Position numbers and translations under genes: made by a program. This document shows, in pieces, positions 54,323 to 64,000 of a DNA stretch of 64,000 nt (position 1 is its first letter; each line of letters starts with the position of its first letter). A model generated the notes under the pieces. It made no database searches, was not told the origin of the DNA, and worked only from the letters and a program-made list of their open reading frames with translations. This DNA comes from Nelumbo lutea (taxonomy: Eukaryota > Streptophyta > Magnoliopsida > Proteales > Nelumbonaceae). The stretch is from positions 39,216,222-39,280,221 of the forward strand of contig JAKGHH010000002.1 in NCBI GenBank assembly GCA_022828595.1, read 5' to 3'.

Positions 54323-55031
54323 TATGCAGGTCAGGTCAGGTTCGAGTTCAGGTCAATCCAAATCCAACCCTCCTTTGTTAGCTAGGTTGGATTTGGGCTG
54401 ACCCAATTTGTTCACTTAATTTTGCTAAAATGATTTTATTTTTTGGGTTTAAGATTATTGTGTTTAATTAGGTTGGTTGGTTTTCATTATTGTGTATTTA
54501 GGATGCAAATCATGGAGATCAGTTACATTAGATTGAGGTCAACTCTAACCCAAGACGAGTTATTGAACCCTAACCCTAATCCAACATGACTTTTTTAGGT
54601 TAGGTTGGGACCAACTTTAATTTGAGTCATTGGCTCAGTTTCTTTTTATTTCATGTTATTAAAATGTTCTTATTTCATATATTCAAAAAAAAAAAAAAAA
54701 GATCTGCTGATTTTTTGGTGTTTTAGGAGTACTGTACTTTTAACAAACGAGAATTTTTTTTTTCCTTCAAATTTAAAATTGTTAATACATGTACATATAT
54801 TCATAGATGTATGGTTAAAATTACATAGATGCATAGATACATGAACACATACTCATTTGGCTCGTCTTTTCACGCCATCTGTCAGCTATTTACAAGCATG
54901 TCAGACTGCCATTTGGTCTTTTCTTGTTTGGTTTATGGTAGATCTAGCCGCCAAAAAAGATAGTCCCCTTCACATGGAAAGATGTACGAAAAGACACGCC
55001 TTAACCAAACGGGCTTCAAGCTGCTCAAATT
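54323..55031. other. AT-rich spacer
   Basis: Contains 'ggtcaggtcaggttcgagtt', 'ccctaaccctaatcc' (a short telomere-like string, too short to mean more) and a 15-base A run at about 54685. No gene seen. Confidence 0.45.
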
Positions 55032-55432
55032 TTAGGCAACGTTTGCCTTTTCGGTAAGTTACTTACCCTGGTGAATGTACTTACCCGGGTAAGTGTTTCC
55101 CAAGAAAGACTTACCCAAGCAAGTGCATTTACCCATATTCTTTTATCTCCCATGTAAATAATGAAATGACCATTTTAGCCATAAAAATTTATTATTAAAA
55201 TGGGCATTTTTGTCCCATTCAAGTGTTGACAATTTCCCCTAGGTGGAAAAGTTATTTACCCACCTAGGAAATGGGTATCATTTACCTGAATAAGTGATAC
55301 CCATGAAAATAAACTTTTCTTGATAATCACATAAATCTGAAAAAAGAACATGGTATTCTTGGTCAATGAAAATCAAAATCCCATTGACCAACTTTCCCTC
55401 CTCTCAAAATCCAGAAAAAGAACGCCCCCTTA
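55032..55432. mobile_element. Possible MITE rich in ACTTACCC/GGGTAAGT
   Basis: The left end 'aggcaacgtttgccttttc' and the complement of the right end 'taagggggcgttctttttc' are loosely similar. The inside has several inverted 'acttaccc'/'gggtaagt' motifs. No target duplication was found. Confidence 0.45.
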
Positions 55433-57654
55433 ATACAAAAGTTCAATACATCTTTTGATTGTCAGAACTAGTAGAAAACCTTCATGAAAAGACTTGATAT
55501 TTATACATATACAAATATGAAGATATGCCAAGTCCAAGTTGCCTAATCTAATCTGAAAATGAATCGAGGTTCATATTTTCAGTCAGGGTTACCTGACTGA
55601 AATCGTATCCCTACCAGAAAGCTGTTCTTATGGGTCCTGAGGACAAGCTATGAGGGAGAGGGGATACATAGTGGGATGGGCTTCCCATGAAGAACTGTTG
55701 GCCCATCAGGCGTCAATGATTTTCTGACCCACAACGGATGAAGTTCAACATTGGAGTGCAGTTTTACAAGAATTCCAATGGTCTATTGGAAACCAGATTC
55801 AGTTAGTCCATTCGAATAATTATCATAGCTTTGCATTGAGAATATCTCTCCATGAAATAAAGCACAGAAATATGGAGTATTTTCGATGCAAGGCTGTAAA
55901 AGCTGTTTGAATGGTGTTCAAACAGGCCTTGCACTGACTGAATCCGATCTCAGTCTATTGGCCCAACTTCGTAGAGCAGCTGCAGTTAAACATCAGATTT
56001 GTTAGCAAGTGTGCAAGGTAAGTCTAAATATGAAGGATAAGTGCTACAGATTGAGGTTGGTGAAGTTAAACAAGGATGGAGACTGATGGGGCAGAATGAG
56101 TTTTAAGAGAAAAATAAAAGATTTAATCGTATCGAACTTAATTTGGTGGTCTACATTTGACAGCCTAGCTCTTGCTGCTCACAGGGCTCTCCCTGCATCA
56201 CACATTATATGAATGCCAATTTTGGAGGGACAGAGTGCATCAATGACAACATACACAAGTAAGCGTGCAGCTGTAGCGTCATGTAGCCATGTAGCTAGGT
56301 AGAGTCTTTTGTGAGCAGGAAATCCAGTCTGGTCAGATTCAGCTTCTTTGAATAACTAATTCTGAACACTTAAATTGAGCAGCTAAATCAGTTTAGCTCA
56401 ATCTTCATCTTCAGTTCAGCCCTGAATTTCATGCTATGGTAATGTGCCGAAGGCGTGACTGTATGAACTAGCGTGTCATGTGGAAGAGTCTTTGGATGGC
56501 ACATTCTGAAACATGGACGGCCAAAGTTTTTAACAGGAGTTCAGATCTGCTACCAACCAAACACTCCTAACAAGCCACTGCACCCGTATATTGGGAACAT
56601 CTTCCCTGAATGACAAGGGAGATGTTCCCTATGGACAGTCTTGAGAGTGTTTTGTTGGTAGCAGATCCCAACCCTTTTAATGGAGTTCACACTAGACATG
56701 GCATTCTGGACACAGCATATCTCGACTCGCTTAAAAGGTGAAAAACCTCAAGTTGTTCTGCAAATGCAATAATTTGTCTTCCATACAACTGTGAGCAGCT
56801 TGACATGACTTGTAAACTGACTGATCAAAGAGAATTTATCATTACTTTGTGAAACAAAGGGTCCATAGATTTTCCTTGGAAGCACTATGTACTAACAACA
56901 TTTTTTATTTTTTTCTAATGGTGTCTTGATTTCCTGAAAAAAAAAAATGCCAACAGGCACTTTTTTAAATTTATAGGGAGATGTTCCTAATGTTGTTCTC
57001 AGTGTATTTGCACAATTAGTGCTTTTAGGAAATTTCATAGTCATAGTTTTAAAACGCTAAAAAAACTCTCATATTTTGACATATGTGATTATATTATTTT
57101 TAAATATAAATTTGGCAAGAGGCTTTGAAAAAAAGAAGATTCTATCTGCATACCAATTAATTAAAAAGATATTTGAAGATCATTGATGTTTAGGAAAAAT
57201 ATAATTTGATGATTCTTTTATAGTTTTTAACTTTAAGTAATGATGATATATGTGAAGTGAAGTAAATAATGATATATAACTAAAATTTATATTAAAATAA
57301 ATAAAAAGTCAACTAATTAATTTCACAATTGTAGTGCATCCAATTTTACTATAAAGCCAAAATAAAAGATAAAAAGTGAAAAATATAAGTGAGAAGACTC
57401 AAACTTGAACAACAAGTCCAAGCTTGACTAAACTTACCTGAGCGGCTGAGCCCATTTTAAGTTATATTAGGTTCAATTGCGTTGGCCAATCCCAAGGTTC
57501 ATAATCCAGATTGATCTAACCAGACTTGAGAAGAGGTCCTTATGAGCATTGAGGAAAAGTTACTATTACGAATTTTTGTAGTTTTAATTTAAAAATAAAT
57601 AAACCACATGTGCAAGAATAAAGAGAAAGAGGTCCTCATGAGTATTGAAGTGAA
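55433..57654. other. Spacer with one foldback repeat, no gene recognised
   Basis: The region 55580-56500 is less AT-rich than its surroundings but has no ORF above 60 codons and no motif. A foldback repeat lies at 56543-56669 and is listed separately. Confidence 0.5.
56543..56669. repeat. Foldback repeat related to the one upstream of the host gene
   Basis: Left arm 'agatctgctaccaaccaaac' and right arm 'gttttgttggtagcagatcc' are inverted repeats. The inner sequence 'ttgggaacatcttccc' is shared with the partial unit at 36599-36690. About 127 bp. Confidence 0.8.
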
Positions 57655-57975
57655 TAGGAATGGCAACGGGGCCGGGTTCATGGCGGGGATCATATTCCTC
57701 ATTCTCAACCCCGATCCCCACCAAGGATAAAAGTTGACATACATCCTTGATCCTCAATGGAGGCGAGTTCCTCAAGGGGACTGAATTCCCAAAGTTTTTT
57801 AATTACAGATTTCTTTGACAAATAAATTTATTTAAAATAAAAGACAAATTTAAAATATAAATAATATTTTGAAATATATATATAGGTCGGAGCGGAGACT
57901 TCATTCCCATCCCTGACTCCATTGGGTTGGGGAGGCAGGTACCCAGCAGGGATGGGGAAATTTCCATCCCAAGAG
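57655..57975. mobile_element. MITE with GC-rich ends and AT-rich centre
   Basis: The left end 'ggaatggcaacggggccggg' and right end 'ggatggggaaatttccatcc' form a loose inverted pair. GC-rich arms (ccccgatccccacc; gggttggggaggcaggt) flank an AT-rich core. This layout is frequent in plant hAT MITEs. Confidence 0.6.
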
Positions 57976-60900
57976 GTTAGAAGACTCACGTCCTCCCTCT
58001 TTCCTCTATATAACATAGATATTGATTTTTATTGTTATTATTTTTAATAAAATAAGGATATTTTGTCACAATGACTGTTTCCTGAAAGTCATTTTCTCAG
58101 AAAACAGTGCTGCATAAGCATGTTGTTTTCTCAAAACCTTTTTCTCTCATGTTTTCTATTTAGTAGCATTGATGTTGCTGCCACATAGGTGTTTTTCAAT
58201 GCCATGTCAGCATATTGCTAATTTTTTTTTTAGAGAAAACAACTAATCAAACAACAAACGTTTTTTCCTAAAAAATGGATTTCTGATGTAGCACTGATAT
58301 GGTGCCGTTTTTTGAGAAAATGCCATTGATGCCAAACACAGACTAAAACAACACCATAAACATAGCGAAATGACATCAGAATTTGAAGAATCAGTGTCTT
58401 TTATTTTCTTGTTTGGTTGGTCAATTATGCAGATTTATGGGAAATCCGCCAAAAATCAATTATTGAAGTCAGCACTTTGCAGGGATTACCTTTTCTCATG
58501 ATTTCTTGATTTCTAGCTGATTCTGATTTTTTAAGGAAGGCATGGCATCCAACATGGGATTGTATAATAACTCTAATATAAAAATAATCAGCTCTTCAAA
58601 ATCAGTACCAAACATACACAAAGTTGATTTCTCAAAAAACAGCTTACATGGCATAAATGATATCAAACAACAATTTTTTATGATTTTTCAAAAATCACTG
58701 ATTCTAAATTTCTGAATAATCGACAAGGAGAATCATCATCGATGACAAACATCACCAAAAACTACTCTTCCTATTTAAACCCAAACAAACCCACCCATTT
58801 TAGGGATGTTTAACAAGATAATTGTTTTTATTTTGTTTTATTTTAATCCATTGATTTTTCATGTAGCAGTCATTTTTGTTTTAGAATACTAGTCTCTTTG
58901 GAGAGTTGGAAATGGGGGTGTTGATAGATTTAAGTTGGGTAAAGGGTACCCAATCCAAATCAAAATAAATGGAACTAAATGTATAAACACTAATTTTTTA
59001 TTGTAGAAAAAGGTCCACGGACCGGATAGTTATGGTCTTTGAGTTTGGATAAGGATATCTGTCATGATCTTTGATGACTAAAATATAACGTGGCATTTAT
59101 GTCACCTTTAGACCTAAAGGAGCTACTAAACTTCATCACAACGGTGTAGGAACCGCTCAATTAATGTGATGGATAACATTTAGTGGGTTGGGCTATGGCG
59201 GATTTTGAGTTGAGTTTTAACCATTTAATGGGTTGTCAGGTTAGATGGATGGGTTGGAGCTCAGCCCAAACTCAACCTGCCCAATTGCCATTCCTGTCTA
59301 CTAATGGTTGCTACTTCAAAAGTGTTAGCACGTGGCAACAAAACAGATCCTAGGACTTCTTTTATTATAATTTACCCCCTTCTCTTTCCCTGATCCATTT
59401 TAAGATTACCCGGCCATTTCTCTTTAGTCTTATCTCCCCCATGATTCCATGTGGATGATCATCATCCAATTCTTTTTCACTTTTCTTAATTGAATCTTCA
59501 AGAAAGCTTTTATTTTAAATAAAAATTTTAAAACATTGCAAAACAAAAGTAAAAAAAAAGAAGAAAGAAAAAGAAAAGAAGGAAGAAAGAAAAAACTTCA
59601 AACATGCTCCCGAAGGGCATTATCATCTAACATTGATAACGGGCATGATCCAATTGAATGATTTGATGTTTTAGTACAAGGGAGATGAATCCAGAATGAT
59701 TCTTCAAAGATAAAGATGCTACCGAATTTCTACTTACAAATCTAAATTGACTGATTCCATCAATTATCTGGCTTTAGGCATATACTGTTTTGAAGGAAAC
59801 AAAAGATTGAGGGTAAATTCTTAGACCAAGATGATTGATTCTGTTCTCTTTGTTCTGATCATTATCTCACCTTTACACAAGTAAACAGATTTTTGTAGTG
59901 TTGTACAAGGAAAAGGAAAAAAGAACATGAAAACAACAAAATGATGATAGAGCATGGCCCCAATATCATCAAGAAATCCAAAAAAGTAACAGAAAGCAGG
60001 GCTATAAAGGCGTGAAGTTTCTTACGTAGCAAACCTCTTAAACAGCTTTCTTTAATTAAACCTCCAATTTGTAGTACCTCAATAAATTAATATTACTTTT
60101 TGAATCCCATCTGTGACGGAAATTGAGTATCAATAATTAGACCCCACGTATCGCATGGGCTCAGTTATTAGTAAAGTGAATATATAAAGGTACTATATAT
60201 TAGTAAAGCAAAATCACCTTTTTTGCTTTATATAAGTTTCAACTTCTGTTTTCAATGATCAAATTTACATATACTAGCTAAAAATGCGTTTAAAGTTAGT
60301 TGTTTGGTTTTAAGGGTGCCATGGTATTTAAATTACCAAGACTTGTTTTATTTTAAGTGAGCAAAGAAAGAAAGATTAATTTTGTATTTCATGGTTTATC
60401 TGTGACTCCTTAATCCTTATAGCTAGATATATAAATTTTATTTTTTGTATTGAGAAGGTAAACACATTTCATCAGGAAGATCAAAGATATTCTTCCAAAA
60501 TTTACTTCATCTACAATTTTTATGGATATAATCAATAATCTACTTGCAAATTCATAAATGCTCCCCACCCCCCAAAAAAAAATAAAAAATAAACTTGCAG
60601 TTATATTATGGTGTAGCAACTGACACATCTATATTCCATATTCCATTAAATAACACAAAAAAGAAGAATCAAGAAGACAAAGTAATGAAGACTATGTAGA
60701 AAAAATTCAACCCTTTTTTTTTATTTATTGCCAGGATGAGTCAAATGACTAAAAAAAGAGAAAATTGGAGTTGAGGCATTGGGCTTTTCATGCATAGAAT
60801 AAGCATGACCACTTTAATTAGGTCTACATGGTTGCATAGGAGGATAAAATAAAGCATCAATTTAGAAACTTCTCTTCACATTAATTATTCTTTGTCTTTA

Positions 60901-61842
60901 TCTGTTTTAACTCATGCTTACTTGATCCATAGAAACAAAAAACAAGGAAAAAACAAAATATTTCGATCAAATGTATATCATTACATTTTTCCTGTTTGTC
61001 TATGAGTGTTAGTTATCCATCAAAAAATAGATCAAATGGTAATTAGGAAGGGGCCCACTTCAAGCTCAAACAAAGAAATTAAAGAAGCACAAAGCAGGCA
61101 CGAAACTGAAAATTATTGATAAAGATAAAGAAATATTCCTTGGAGTAAGCTTACATGAATGAAATATCTAGTAATGAAGGACATTAATTTTAGTTAATGC
61201 AAATTTAATATAAGGGTTAGCTTGAATACTTTCAATAAACTTTAGTACTTGACAATCATCTCTGTTTTGAAGATGCCAAAATTCCTGTCAAACCAGCAGT
61301 AGTTGAACCTGTCATGATAAAGTTATTTTGTTTGGATCACGGGAAGAAATTATATCCAAAGCAAACAAGCCAGATTTCTGTTTTTCAATGCATATCTACT
61401 ACTGGGTGAAAACTTGCCATGTGGAATATTGAAAGCGATTGTCACCAGAAATAATGAGACAGAAGACCATTCTATGCAGCTCCTTTCAAACTGAATTTTA
61501 TTTAATATGAGAATGCGTAAGACGGGGGGGTATGGGAGAAAACTGGGTAACCTGATAGGGTGAGGATAATAATATAGCAAGTAGGCATGTGTAGTTGCAG
61601 TGGTAGGAGAGCTAAATGTATGCTGTTAATGGTGGGGGGAGAGAGAGATACTTTTTGTTCTCTAAACATATTCAAAGCTTCAATAATGGCTTTAAGGCAG
61701 GTACAAACCGGCTTTCATTTTATTCTTTTTGGGTAAGCATAATAGATGGAGAAACATTGCTAAAAATCTGTAGGATTTTACTTGTTTACTGCAAACCAGA
61801 ACAGTAGTAGCATATATTAAGGGGCCAACCACTAATGCAATA
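57976..61842. other. AT-rich intergenic DNA, no gene recognised
   Basis: Only short unsupported ORFs. 58060-58340 and 58420-58740 have long inverted-looking phrases ('ttttctcagaaaac', 'gaaaaccc'; 'aaaatcactgattct') that suggest decayed MITEs. 59030-59300 includes 'caacctgcccaattgccatt', which resembles a transposon end. An AAG-rich run lies at about 59555-59590. Confidence 0.45.
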
Positions 61843-61971
61843 TATGTTTGGTTTGAAGGAAAAATAGGGAAAAGAAAGGAAAGGAAAGGAAGGGAAACCT
61901 TTACAAATCTTATATTGGTTTCTTTGCATTTCCCTTCCTTTCCCTTCTCTTTCCTTCAAACCAAACATAGC
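61843..61971. mobile_element. Palindromic MITE (TATGTTTGGTTTGAAGG), copy 1
   Basis: Long inverted repeats: 'tatgtttggtttgaaggaaa' at the left and 'ttccttcaaaccaaacata' at the right, with G/A-rich and C/T-rich arms (ggaaaggaaagg / ccttcctttccc). About 129 bp. Confidence 0.82.
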
Positions 61972-62116
61972 TTAAGAGAGCAACAAATCTAACTATTACA
62001 AACTGAGTTTCTTGTATGAAGTGTTTTGTACCATCATGATATCAGAAGTTTCAGATATAATATGGTTTCATTAGTTTATTAATTAGAATATTAAAGGATG
62101 TAGATTAGACTTTAAA

Positions 62117-62243
62117 GCTATGTTTGGTTTGAAGGAAAAGGTATGAAAAGGAAGCGAAAGGTAAGAAAATCTTTATAAAACTTATATAAATTTCCTTTCC
62201 CTTCCTTTCCTTTCCCTACATTATCCTTCAAACCAAACACAGC
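62117..62243. mobile_element. Palindromic MITE, copy 2
   Basis: Same family as 61843-61971: 'gctatgtttggtttgaagg' at the left and 'ccttcaaaccaaacacagc' at the right, about 127 bp. The two copies lie about 145 bases apart in the same orientation. Confidence 0.85.
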
Positions 62244-64000
62244 GTAAGAGTGCAAATTAAAATTAATTAGAAAAGTTAAGAGACAAGTTGACTTTATTGG
62301 ACCATGCAGCAAGTTGAAGGTGGAGTAAGCTACGAAGAAATTTGTCACAAATCCAACTTCACTCCCTTTTGCCTTCTATTATCTTAATATTATTCTTATG
62401 CATGGTTGTTGCTTTTGTCCTTGTTATTGTATTATATTTTATAATAGACATACGAGAACAAAGACAGAGAGAAAGTGGTCAAATTAGAAACAATAATCTA
62501 TTTAGTGTTTGGCTCTCTAACTTTTTGGTTCACCAAAGCAATAGCCGAAACGTGGCAATTTTGTGGAATCAGTACTGGAGACTTTTTTGCCATCTTATCT
62601 CTATGGGTCTATCTGGACCTTTTTATATATAGCTGGAAATTTCCTAGCATCTTATCTTGATGGACCTTTTCTGGGTTTATCTCAACTTTACCAGAAAATC
62701 AAATCATTCAAATCTGGCATGCAATTTTGGAGTTGTCTTGCATCCATATCTGAAGAACTTTTGTTTGGGAGAAGTCCTTTTAAGATTAGAGTGGGAACTT
62801 TTGGTTGAAAGAATAATGGTGGTCAAACCTCTATGAGGAGGTAAAGGAATTGGAGGATTTCCATAATCCTTGTGATGACACAAAAAGGAAGAAATTATAT
62901 GATTAAATGGAGTATGGTCCATGCCAACCAAGAAACACTAATAGTGTTTGTGGGAAAGAAGACAGAAAAGGAAAAGAGAAAAAAAAAACAGAGACACTAT
63001 TAGGTGTTGGTAGGTTTATATTAGCACTAAACACATGTAGGTGTATGTATGGAGATGTGGATGTATATGTTCAAATTGTGTCCTGAAGGAGGGAGACATT
63101 TGACTGGAGGCAAAGGTAAAGAAATGGGCCAAATGACCCAAGACTTTAATCATCATGTTGCTACATGCATGTGCTGAGCATATGCAAAGACTTAAGCTAA
63201 CTTTCCATTTTGCCACGTGGAGTTGATGGCTCTAAGCTTAGTAGTAATAGGGGTGCAAGTTGGATTGGGTTGTTGATCCCCCAACCATAACTTTAAATTC
63301 AGGGCTCATATCAGGTAAAGATTGGCCTGATTTCTCAACTTCCTTTTATCAAATATTCTTATTTCTTAGATTCATGGGTGGAGGTCAATTCAGTTTTAAT
63401 GTTTGCACTCCCCTCAGAAATCTTTTTACTCCTAGGTGGAGCTAGGATTTTCTAAAAAACCCCTTATGTTATTATATAAAGGAACATACTTATCATGCTT
63501 TATTAAAAGTTCACCTTCAAATTTAAAATTGTTGATATACTATACATATATAGATGGATAATGCTGAATAGGACAATGAGATTGTTGATAAGGCAGTAGG
63601 CAAACTTATGGTGTGAGATGAATATTGCAGCATGGCTGTGCTGTGTGCCAATGGTACACATGGGAGATGTGGCTACATTCAGGACAACTAGACATGTATG
63701 GACGAGTATGCTCGATATGGCAGAACCTGTGCACAAGTAGGCAACTCAGCATGGTCAAGCTAGGCTTCTCAAGACAAGCACATGTGCAGTAATACACATT
63801 GTCCTTTGACATAAGTGGCTATTTAATTATCTAATTTCTCTCTTTCCTGTGCTGTGTTAATCTCTGTAACTTATGTGAACTGATCTGGATTGGCTGAGCT
63901 AAGGGTGGCCTTGGCCACCAGAGAGTTCCAGCAACAATATTTAACTACTATCTAATTGTATTGGTTATTTCCCTTTTGCTTATTTTTGCACCAGATACTT
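62244..64000. other. Intergenic DNA, no gene recognised
   Basis: Several overlapping short ORFs at 62342-62808 share no motif with known proteins, and the hydrophobic run in one of them is what AT-rich DNA gives by chance. A relatively GC-balanced, CA-rich stretch lies at 63600-63790. No element ends were identified. Confidence 0.45.

Noticed and set aside
54541..54600. Interstitial telomere repeat (ccctaaccctaa)
   Set aside because: Only about two units of CCCTAAC; chance in this sequence.
62342..62808. A possible small membrane protein
   Set aside because: Overlapping short ORFs in several frames, with hydrophobicity expected from T-rich DNA and no recognisable homology.

Overview
This window is flowering-plant nuclear DNA. 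The evidence is GT-AG introns, Ty1/copia and Ty3/gypsy elements with plant-type primer-binding sites, plant L1 LINEs carrying an RNase H domain, hAT transposons with 8-bp target duplications, and fragments of plastid genes broken by frameshifts. I see no bacterial features. The species cannot be fixed from the sequence; a eudicot or magnoliid with transposon-filled introns fits.

One host gene can be supported. It lies on the minus strand, with the start codon at 36290 and the stop at 5533-5535. Seven exons join with consistent GT-AG sites and intron phases into one 365-codon frame (1098 coding bases) for a probable plastid-targeted protein that I do not recognise. Exons 1-5 are compact (36290-34508). 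A 16.9-kb intron and an 11.7-kb intron then separate exon 6 (17409-17573) and exon 7 (5533-5684).

Layout: 1-1299 is AT-rich spacer. 1300-2797 is a nuclear insertion of plastid DNA made of scrambled pieces (23S rRNA, ycf2, accD, rbcL). 2798-5532 is spacer and gene 3' flank. Intron 6 (5685-17408) holds a hAT-type MITE, a 117-bp tandem duplication, a degenerate 5.3-kb L1 (LINE A) interrupted by a GC-rich MITE, a copia LTR fragment and the 5' part of LINE B. Intron 5 (17574-34507) holds LINE C, copia A, the 3' end of LINE D, a three-level nest (MITE, then MITE, then copia B), and a nearly full-length antisense-numbered copia C with two MITEs inside it. Upstream of the gene are a short promoter region with foldback repeats, an old minus-strand Ty3/gypsy (E) split by a structurally intact but non-autonomous Athila-like gypsy (D, 40102-48471), and a 4.8-kb hAT element (49227-53998) with a dead BED-finger transposase. 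54000-64000 is AT-rich, with several MITEs and no gene I can support.

The genes do not form a pathway. The main story is one host gene that keeps its frame and splice sites while nested mobile elements make up most of its length.
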